This document shows positions 1 through 9,300 of a DNA stretch of 10,392 nucleotides, one piece after another; positions within the stretch are counted from its first letter, which is position 1; each line of letters opens with the position of its first letter. A program made the translations under genes and the position numbers. The stretch lies in contig CAYFZO010000040.1 of the NCBI GenBank assembly GCA_964347615.1, positions 1 to 10,392 of the forward strand, given 5' to 3'. The notes beneath the pieces are model-generated. The model was given only the letters and a program-made list of their open reading frames with translations. It was not told the DNA's origin and searched no databases. This DNA is from CAYFZO01 sp964347615. GTDB lineage: Bacteria > Pseudomonadota > Gammaproteobacteria > Poriferisulfidales > Oxydemutatoraceae.

Positions 1-64
<64 letters not shown>

Positions 65-340
65 AAGCCTCACAGGGGAGGCAAAAGTTCCGCCGGCGCG
101 TGAGCTTCGATCATCAAGGAAGAGGAAAGTACGTGGACTCATGACGACGGCACGTAAGCGGCAAATCGGAAAACCGACCTCTCGAGGAAGCGCTTTCATC
201 AAGCCAGCTGTGCGTCGGACACACGGAACCGTATTGGTTGGCAGCTGTTCCACGGAGTATTCAGCTTACTCCAGCCGGCTAGGCGGTGTCAATTTCGGGG
301 TCAATATTTGGGGTCAATTTTGGTGCGGACGGTCGAGAGG
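65..340. other. Gene-free stretch downstream of the giant gene
   Basis: No coding sequence is supported here. Plus-strand frames are open, but they run on into the antisense of the giant gene, as expected at high GC. A 6-bp hairpin lies at 254-272 (arms 254-259 and 267-272, 7-nt loop), and an 8-bp palindrome AGCCGGCT lies at 273-280. Neither is followed by a T run on the minus strand, so no intrinsic terminator is called. A weak TCGG-AAAA-CCGA hairpin lies at 166-177. The right part (286-323) holds three short direct repeats described separately. Base composition here looks less GC-rich than in the gene. Confidence 0.6.
286..323 (+). repeat. Three near-tandem copies of a GGGGTCAATTTTG-like word
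   Basis: On the plus strand the word TCAAT occurs at 289-293, 301-305 and 314-318, each followed by a T-rich tail and a GG, with spacings of 12 and 13 bases. The copies read approximately GTGTCAATTTCGG, GGGGTCAATATTTG and GGGGTCAATTTTGG. Short reiterated words of this kind near the ends are a known property of IS21-family insertion sequences, which carry several internal copies of their terminal repeat. The direct repetition is seen; the IS assignment is from memory of the family pattern and unverified. Confidence 0.6.
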
Positions 341-3300
341 CTACTCCAACGCGCCCTCAAGGAACACCCGAATTCTCAGCTGGACGCCACGACTCACCTG
401 CACCTCCAGGCTCGCGGGCGCCGCCAATTCAATCCGGCTGTCGGCGGCCGCCGTTACGTTCAGGACACCGTCCTCGGCGTCCGCACTTGCGGTTACAACC
501 AGTTCAGCTGAAGGGGTCTCCGCACTAAGCTCTACGCTTTCCCGGTCAACCTCAAGACCGGGACCCGTGATCGACACTTCCAGTCTCGCGCTCAGCTCCT
601 CGAACCGATAAGCCTCTCCTGAATCGCTTTCCAAACTCAGCGTCACCGTGCCCGCACCCTCGGGCTCCAAACGCAACAGGTCGGGCGTCAGCGACACGGT
701 CGCCAGCGACGGTATCACCTCCCACGCCGCCGAAGCCTCCGAGACGCCGAGCAGCAACACCCCCTCAGACACACGTAGTACCCTGTCGACGGCCACGACC
801 CCGCCCGATCCGAGATTCGCTTCCGCCGACAACGAAACTCGCAAGACCCGGCTTGCGGCGTTTTCTCCCAAGCTCACGATGACCGAATCGGTCGTGCCGT
901 CGGCTTGGAAGTGCTCAGGCAACGGCAAGCTCACCTCCACCGAACGTTCCCGCCCCAACGCCGGAACGGTCTCCACGGTGAACAACGCGAAGCCCTCGAA
1001 CGGTACTCCAAGCGTCGTCGGGGTGAACCTCAGACGCACTTCCTGAGTCACAAGCACGCCGAGGGACGCGGGGGTCGCCAAAACGTCGCCCGTTGCCGTC
1101 GCCGTCAAATTCTCGGATATCCCCGCCGCGGTGGTCGCGGTTACAACAACCGACGTCTTCTGAACCGCCCCGCTCAAGACGACCTCCGGCGGAGACACCG
1201 TCAAGCCAGGCGGGCTATCACCGTCGGTTTGCAATCTGATCACTATCTCCTGGTCGTCGAGCAGCGTGTAATCAGACAAGCCTACGCTCACCCGTGCACT
1301 GCTTCCCATCGTCAGCGCCAAGCTGTCCGGGGTCAGAGAAACCGACACCCGCGGTGTCACCGACCTCAGGCCCAACTCCGCCGCCGACGCCGACACGCCT
1401 TCGCCGGAGATCGTCCCGGTCAGCGTGCTCCGGGCGCCGACCCGCGTCGAGGCACGGACTTCCACTATGCGCCACGGATTATCCGTGCTCAGGACAATCA
1501 GAAGCTGGGCCTGTTCGCGATCTTCCCCATTGCCGAAGCCGGGGCCAAAGCTGGGACCGAAGCCGAAGCCTGGCGCACCCGTATCAAGCCTCACCTCGAC
1601 CGACCGACCTGCCCTCAGCGCCGGCTCGGTCGTTACCCTGAACGTCGCGCCGCGTCCCCGTTCGATTTCAAGCGTCTGCGGGACAAACACCAAACCGACT
1701 TCCTGCGTCACCGACACCGCCAGCGTCGTTCTCGTCCCTTCGCGCAACACCGCGCCCGACAACGCTTCCACTCTCAGCTCACCCGTCGCCCCCGCGTTTT
1801 CTGCCGCCCCGACTACAACCGTCGCCTGGGGCGAGACCGCAGACAAGGACACTTCCAGAGACACATCCCTGTCGTCGTCGCGCTCGAGAAACAAGCTGCT
1901 GCCCGACACCGTCACATTGAACGTCGCCGACTGACCCGCCTGCAAGCGGTCGTCCGGATGCAAGCTCAGCGTTACCGACGCCGTGCTATCCACCATGTTA
2001 CCTAGGGTCAAAGGCAGCACCTCACTCGGCGAGAAAACCACCGTCACCTGCGGCGGCGTCACCACCAACTCGAGCGGCGAAGAACTCGTGATACTCAAGT
2101 TGCCCGGTACCGGCGTCGGGTCGGCGATAACCACCGCGGTGGTCGAACCGATCGCCGCGGTTGCCGACGCAATCACAGAAACAGCCGCTTGTCTGTTGTT
2201 TTGATCCAGAACGATTGTCTCTTCAGTCGACCTTTCGCCGAAACTCAAGCCCGAATCCCCCGGTTCCACCCTCACCGTCGCCGTAATCATCTGACCCTGC
2301 CCCAACCCGGGGAAAGTCGTCACGATAAACATCGAGCCGCGACCCTGTTCGACTTCGACCCGTAACGGCGGATCGAAAACAATCTCAAATTCGGCGGCGT
2401 TGAGCGTGTCCACGCTCACCAAATCGCCGGCAATGACGTCGACACCGGTGCCAACCCCCGACGACGACACCGCGACGCCCTCGAGACCCGGGTTGACCGC
2501 GGTTACAGTAACAGTGGTCACGACGTCGCCGGGGCCGCTCAAGCGCACTCCCTGCGTGCTTAATTCCAAATTCTCTTCATCGCCGAGGTTCAAGGACACC
2601 TCGACGCTCTCGCCCGTCTCAAGCGGCGGGTTGGTCGTTATCCGCAACTCGGTCGACTCGCCCGCAACGATCGCCAGCGCCTTCTCGCCCGCGGGACCGC
2701 TAATCACCAGATTCACGCCGCGCACGACTTCGACCGACAAAGGTTCAAACCTCAGCGACGCGTCGCCGACCCGCGTGTCGACGTTGGTCGTCGCCGTGAC
2801 TTCGCCGCTGACCGAGTTCGAGTCCGCGGTCACGGTCACCGTCGCCGTCCGATTCATCGCACTCAGTCTCACGCTCGGCGGATCGACCGTAAGGGAACCG
2901 CCGTTCAGATCAACCCCGATCTCCTCGTCGCCGAGCAATTCAGGGTCAACCCTCAACGTCACCTGCACCGAAGACGCCAGCGCCGCCGCGCCGCCGCGAA
3001 CCAAACTCACCTCGGCCGGGATGAACGACACCGCCAGTTCACGACGCAGCACCTCGAACGCCAAAGGCTGAGCCTCGACCAATTCAACACCGCTCAGCGC
3101 CGACACCGTGATCTCACCGGACAAGGCTTCGTCCGCCGTTACCGAGACCACCGTCGCCAATTCGCCCGGGCTCAATGTGACCGTGCTCGGGGTTATCCGC
3201 AGCCCCGGATCCGAAGCGGTCAAACGCAACACCGCTTGCTGGGGAGGCTGCAAAGCGTCGCCCTCGAGACTCACGCTCACCATCCCTTGATCGCGGGCGA

Positions 3301-6300
3301 CGAAACTCAGCGCCTCTTCGCCGGAGACCGGCGTCAAAACCACGGACACTCTCGGCAAGACCACGTTCACCCGCACTTCGGGGAGCGTCTCGGCAAGCGC
3401 AAATCCGTCTCCGCCGTCTCCGCCCTGGGCGGTGATGGTCACGTCGACCGGCGTCCCGACTGGCGCGTCGGGCAAAGCCGCAACGCTCAACTCGGCCTCG
3501 TTCGGATTCGAGCCGCCCAGCGGCACGGCGACGACGTGAGTGCTGCTCCGGCCGAAGCGGACGCCGGACTCGACCGCCACCGACAGCGACACCGTCGCCG
3601 ACTGCCCCGCCTCCAGCGGCGGATCGGTCGTGACCCGTATCGGCGTGCTGCCGCCCTGCTGGACTTCGATGATTTGCGGGGAAATCACGACCGACACAAG
3701 CGCCAGCACGGAGACGTCCAAACGCGGCTGGTTCAGCAACTCGACGCCGCTGACCGCCGCGACCCGCAGAAGACCCGGACCCGGCTCACTCCCGGCGGTT
3801 ACCGTCATCGTCGCAACCGGCGCCGCCGCGCTCAGGGTCACGTCCTGCGTTGATCGTCCCTGCAACCGCAAGTCTCCCTCAACCACCTCGACGCGCAACA
3901 CCGCTTGCTGCATATCCCGCAATTCGTAATCCGTCAAACTCAGCATCGCCGTGCCGTCGCTCCCTTGGACCAGCGTCAACGTGGGTTCTCCCGAAATCGG
4001 CGTCAAAGCAGCGGACACCTTCGGCGGAACCACGTTCACCGTTACACCGGACAAGGTCTCGGAAAGCGAAAACTCAGCTTCACCCTGCTCAGATTCACCC
4101 GTCTCAGATTTACGGGCGGCGACGGCCACGTCCACCGGTATCCCAATCTGCGCGTCGCGCGAAGCCGTGACGGTCAACTCAACCGCGTCGGGATTCGACC
4201 CGCCCAGCATTACCCTGATCGAAGGGGAGCCGTCGAGACTCACGCCGGAAGCCGGGTCCACCGACAAGCTCACCGTCGCCGAACGACCCGCCCCCAGCAG
4301 CGGATCGGTCGTGACCCGTATCTGCGTGCTGCCGCCCTGCTGGACTTCGACGAGTTGCGGGACAATCTCGACCGATACGAATTCCAACACGTCGACGTCC
4401 AGCGCGGCGGGGGCGACAAGTTCAACGCCATCCACCGCGGACACCGTCAAGGTCTCCATGCCCGGCGTGCCGCCCGCGGTTACCGTCACCGTTGCGACCG
4501 GCGCGTCTGCGCTCAAGACCACGTCCTGATTGGGGGCGTCTCCCAACCGCAAGCCCGAAGAAACCGATACCCGCAGCGTCGCTTGCTGTGCCCCCATCAG
4601 CTCGTAGTCACCCAGCCTTAAACCGACCTCCGCCGAAGCGTTCTCGGTCAGGGCCAGCGGCCCGGAAGGCGACAGCGATACCCTCACCCGCGGCAACGCA
4701 ACGCTCAACTCGAGCGTCGAAGGTACGGATTCAAAGAGAATCCCCGGGGTCTCTTCCACTGCGACCCTTAGCGACGCCGAACCGACCGGCATCGAGTGCA
4801 ACGCCCTGAGCGGCACCGTGCGGCTTGACGATCCGCTGTCGAGGACAAACTCGGTTGACGCCGACTCGCCGAACAAAACGCCCGCGGGCGCGGTCAAACG
4901 CACCGTCGCCGAGCGCATCGCAGCAATCGGCGACGACGGCGCGACGGTCAGCTCGATGCCGCGGCCTTGCTCCACGACGACCGGCGACGGCGAGAACGCC
5001 AACCCGACCACCTGCCGGGCGTTGACCCGCAAACTTGCCGGCGCCTTCAACGCGACCCCGCTGATCGCTGTGACGCTCAATACGCCCGGCAAAGCGTCGC
5101 TCGCCGCACGCACCGGCACCTCCCGCGTCTCGACGGTCGAGGTCAAGGTGACTCTCATCACGACGGCATCGCCCGACGCGCCGAGCGACAAGCCGGGGCC
5201 GTCAATCCTCGCCTCGAACACCGCCGTTTGATCCCCCGACAAGCGGTAGTCGCTCAGGCTCAAAGAGACTGGCTTGGTCTCATCGAGACCCAACTCCACG
5301 TCGTCGCCCGGCAGGCCCCCAGCCGGCGTCAGCTCGACCGTCACCCGCGGCGGGGTCACCTCCAGCACCCGGGCAGGCAGGGCATCTCGGTTGGAAACGT
5401 CAAGGTTCGCCACGGCAGCGGATAAATCTTCGATGGCCAACGTGGCCGTCGCCCCAATCAGCGCAGAGGCGGAGGCGTTGACGATGACCGTGCGGGACGA
5501 GGCCGAAGCTCCGCTCAGGCTCAGTTGCATCTCGGTCGAACCGTCGGCGAAACTCAGACCCGCATTTTCGCCGCCTGACACCACCAAGCGGAAGCTCAGC
5601 GATTGGTCTAGAGACAGGAACGGAACCGTCTGGACGACAAACTGCACCGAACTTGCCTGTTCAACGCCAATCTCGGGCGCTTCGGGGGCGATGGTCAGAG
5701 CGACCAGTTGCGCGGACTGCGTCGCTACCCCCTGCGACGCGCCGGCAACGACGTCGACGCCGTCTCCGACGCCGGTCGCGGAAACTTGAGCCGTCACTCC
5801 CGGCACGTTCGAATTCAGCGTAACGTTTACCTCGGGGCTCAGATAATCGAGCGTTATCGTCCTCGAACTCAAGATCAACGCCGGATCGTCCACCCGCAGG
5901 GACACCGACACGCGCTCTCCCATCTCCAGAGTCGGGCTTGTGGATATCGGCAACCCGATGCTGGCGCCGGCGACAAGATTCAACGTCGGCGGAGAAACCG
6001 AACCGCCGATCAGCAATTCAACGCCGCGAACCACCTCAACCCGCAAAGGTTCGACCGCCACGGCCACGTCCCCTTCCGCCACGGTCACGACCGGTTCGAC
6101 CTCACCCGAAGACGCACCCGCCCCCGCAGTGATGGTCACTGTCACCGTACGCACCACCGAGGTCAACTCGACTTCGTCCGGCAAATCCAATCCCGCACTC
6201 GACGTGAAAGCCACGGCTAGTCGTTCGGTGCTCTGCAAAGCGGGCGCGACTTCCAAACGCACCGACGCCGAAGCCGTCGGAGACGCGGCACCGCCGCGAG

Positions 6301-9300
6301 TCAAGCGCAACGTGCTTGGATCGAACGACACCGTCAGCTCACGCTGAAGCACCTCCACCGGCATGGAACCCTCGGGCACCCGGGTGTACGGCGACCGATC
6401 CGGAGGAGTCAGCGACTCCAACGAAGCCCTCAGGCTCTCACCCGCCTGCCGGTCGGCGGCGAGCTTCGCCCGTATCCACAGATCAACCCGATCGTTCGGC
6501 GCCGTGCTCAACGCGACCGTGGTCATCGCCGGGTCAACCAACTCGATACCGGCACTCGGCGTCAGACGCAGCGTCAGCCGTTCGTCGGCAATCAGAGACT
6601 CGGCGTTCTCGAGAACCACCGACACCCGCGTCGTGGCACCCGCCGTAACCCTCGCCGAAACGGGGTCGAAAGACAGCGGCAATGAACGGAAAACCTCAGC
6701 CTGCAACGCCGGCGGCGGGGACAATACAAACCCATCAGGCCGTTGTTCGACGGTGCCGATGGTCACAAGACCGAGCGCGTCCGCCGCCGCGTTGACCGTG
6801 ACGCGAACTTCGGTCGAAACCGCGTCCAGAAGCAGTTCGAACTCGGAGACGCCGACCTCGCCGAAACTCCACCCGGCCGCGGTCGCGGTCAAGACCACGC
6901 TCGCCGAACGCGACGCGGTCAGCACCGGGCTGGTCGTCACCCGCAACGCCGCGCTGCCGCCTTGCTCAAGCTCGACCGGGTCAAACCGCAATTCAAAACG
7001 CTCGAGCGCCGCGACCTGCAACGACCCGGCAGCGAAAACGCGCACGTTCGTGGCCGCGGTTTGCGTTGCGCCGATCAGTCTCGCAGACGCGTCCGGGGCA
7101 ACGACCCGAACCGTTCGGCTCGGGGTCACACTCGACAAGGCCAATGATGCGGCATCCGATGCGACACCTAGGGTCAGACCCTCGCCTGAAAGCATCACCT
7201 CCACTTCCTCACCCGTCTCCAGCGGCGGAATGGTCGCCACCACGATCGCTTTCTCCTCGCCTACGACAAACGGAGGCTCGTCGACGGTCACCACCAAATC
7301 CACGCCGCGCAACACCTTGACCGGCAACGGGGCAAGTATCACCTCCGCCTCGCCCAGATTGGTGCCCAGGTCCAGCTTCCGCAGGGTGACCCCTGCATCA
7401 CGCCCCGTGTTTTCATCGGCGCTTAGCCTCAGCTCGAAACCGGAGGAGTTTGAAGCATCAAGCGTGAACACGCCCCCGGGCACACCCCCGGGCTCAACAC
7501 TGAGACCGCCGCGCTGAGCCAAGCCTAAGCGCAAGGTTTCATCCGCCGCCAACGGCGGCTCGGTCGTCACCCGCACTGTGCTTGAAGCGACGGCCGGCGC
7601 AACGCCCCCGCGTACCAACGTAAGCTCACGCGGGTTGAATCGCACGTGCACGTCCGGACGCACCCGCACCGGCAACTCAATCAAGCCACTGCGCAAACCG
7701 ACCCGGCTTTCTCCCAGTGCCGTTACCTGCAAGGTGCCGGACACGTCGGCTTGCACCGCGGACACTTCGACGTTCACCGCCCGTCTCTCCGAACTCATAC
7801 CGACCATCGGATCTGAAACCAACCGAAGCCCCTGCCCCACCACGCTCACTTCAAGCAACGCTTCCTGGTTCCCCCGCAACGCCGCGTCGGTCTGCCTGAG
7901 AACCAACTCCCTGCTTTCGCCATTCTTGAGCACTAACTCCGACACCGGGGCCGGCGCCTCCGGAGAAGCGAAGAAATCCGCTTCGATACGGCGCAAGGAA
8001 ACGACGACGTCCACCGGTATTCTGTCCGCAGGCGACGCCGTGAACCCTGTCGCATCGTACCCTACACTCACCGCTTGTTCATAACGCCCGGACCCGGGAT
8101 TCCCGACCGAACCCAACCCCGGAGGACTCAGGTTAGCGCCCACGTAAACCTCGACGTTGCGTAAACGTTCCGCCGTCGGGGTCAAGTTGAACGTTGCGAT
8201 GTGCGAGGTCGCCTCGTTGACAAAAGACACCCGCCCTTCTGCGGTCGCATCGGCGCCGTGCACGGAATCGGAGATAAAGACCGTGACCCTCGCCTCCTGC
8301 CCCGAACCAAGCGGCGGATAAAACTCCACTCCGAACCTTGCTTTGCTCCCCTGTTCGGCTTCAATCGTCGGGGAGGCTCTGAAAAACACGGTCGTCGCGT
8401 TGAGGGTCTCGAAATCGAGCGTCGCCGAGCCAACTTCGGCGGCACTGGCGGTCAAGCGGCCGCTTGCGCCCGGCGCGACCGCAAACACCGTAACCGGCAC
8501 CGTGCTCTGCCGTGCGCTGAGCGTCACCTGCGTTCGGTTCGTCACCCTTCGGGTCGTGCCAAAACTCAGACCCGGCCCTTCGATCTCAAGCGATACGGGA
8601 AAACTGACGCTCCCGCTCAGCGGCGGAACGGTCGTCAATACCAAATTGGTCGAATCACCCGCCGCGATGGACAAAGGCACATCTTCAACGACAAACGCCA
8701 AATCCAAGCCGCTTACTTTCTGCACGTCCAAACGTGCCGGAGACCTCAGCCCGAACTCAGCGCCGGGTACCGGTTCGACAATCAATCTGCCCGACGCGTC
8801 CCGCCCCGGAGCGTTAACCGTCACCGTCGCTTCGGGGTTGGTCCTATCCAGCGATACTTCGGAAGGCAAGACCGACAGACCGTCCCCTTCGATGCGCACC
8901 GACAACCGTACTTGTTCGTCTGCCTTGAAAGCGTAGTCGGCAAGGCTCAACCTCACCTTGCGGAGAAGTTCATCGAAACCGACCCAAGACAACTCGCGCA
9001 AAGCCACACCCTCCTCCGACGCAAACGCTACCGTCACTTGCAGCCTCGTCACTTCGACCCTCAACTCCGGCAGCGGTTCCTCGAACCCCAGGCGAGACGG
9101 GCTCATCGCGCTCACCGGCACCACGATCTCACCGAGTTCGGCCGTCGGCGACACCATCACGGTCAGCATTGCCCCGGTGCTCACCGTCCCTGTCCTGGTC
9201 TCGCCGAAACGCACGGTCGTCGTGGACACTCCGCTGTCGCCGCCTTGCAACTCCACGACCGCAATCTGCCCTGCGACCAGAGGCGGGTCGGTCGTCACCC

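Larger units (their letters stand above)
65..366 (+). mobile_element. Possible terminal fragment of an IS21-like insertion sequence
   Basis: The reiterated TCAATTTTGG words (286-323) are followed by a short segment after which the giant gene's repeat homology begins, at about 366-373. If an element lies mainly to the left, beyond the sequence end, its terminal dinucleotide CA could be at 365-366, right where the protein repeat pattern breaks. No transposase or helper ATPase reading frame is visible, and neither the opposite inverted repeat nor a target duplication can be seen, so the boundaries are guesses. The alternative is that this is ordinary intergenic DNA with a chance repeat. The contig ending here fits a multicopy element but does not prove one. 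Confidence 0.33.
3044..5347 (-). repeat. Alternating two-class domain array, seven domains (16-22, residues 1681-2448)
   Basis: Domains alternate strictly. DY-class domains are 16 (1681-1792), 18 (1900-2002), 20 (2123-2229) and 22 (2346-2448). TTxP-class domains are 17 (1793-1899), 19 (2003-2122) and 21 (2230-2345). DY-class members show 'LSDYRLSGDQ', 'LGDYELMGAQQ' and 'LTDYELRDMQQ'; domain 22 has a decayed version, 'GDALQPPQQ'. They share the ending 'SGVELVxxxxLxVxVL'. TTxP-class members 19 and 21 share 'VEVQQGGST' or 'IEVQQGGST', 'IRVTTDP' and 'SATVSLSV'. Domain 17 keeps only a weak version of the signature. Charged, Gly-rich linkers precede the last strand of domains 19 and 21. Confidence 0.78.

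Noticed and set aside
254..272. Hairpin as a rho-independent terminator of the giant gene
   Set aside because: The stem has only 6 base pairs with moderate GC, and no T run follows on the minus strand.
286..323. Short direct repeats as a CRISPR array or replication iterons
   Set aside because: The words are about 12-13 bases with essentially no spacer between them and only three copies. There are no cas or rep genes, so neither reading has support.
141..611. Plus-strand open frame of 156 codons covering the gene-free segment
   Set aside because: More than half is antisense to the giant gene, the composition is Arg/Ser-rich low-information sequence, there is no convincing ribosome binding site, and the frame is open upstream as well. 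It is best seen as a high-GC shadow.
905..2005. Long plus-strand frames (for example 366 codons here, and similar ones at 6363-7517, 8201-9514 and 8958-10094)
   Set aside because: They are antisense to the repeat gene and rich in Arg, His, Gln, Ser and Thr, as expected from the reverse complement of high-GC coding DNA. The minus-strand frame is the one with periodic protein-level conservation.
8182..8445. Minus-strand 87-codon frame in another phase (likewise 1272-1475)
   Set aside because: It is nested out of frame within the giant gene and has no repeat conservation or start signal.
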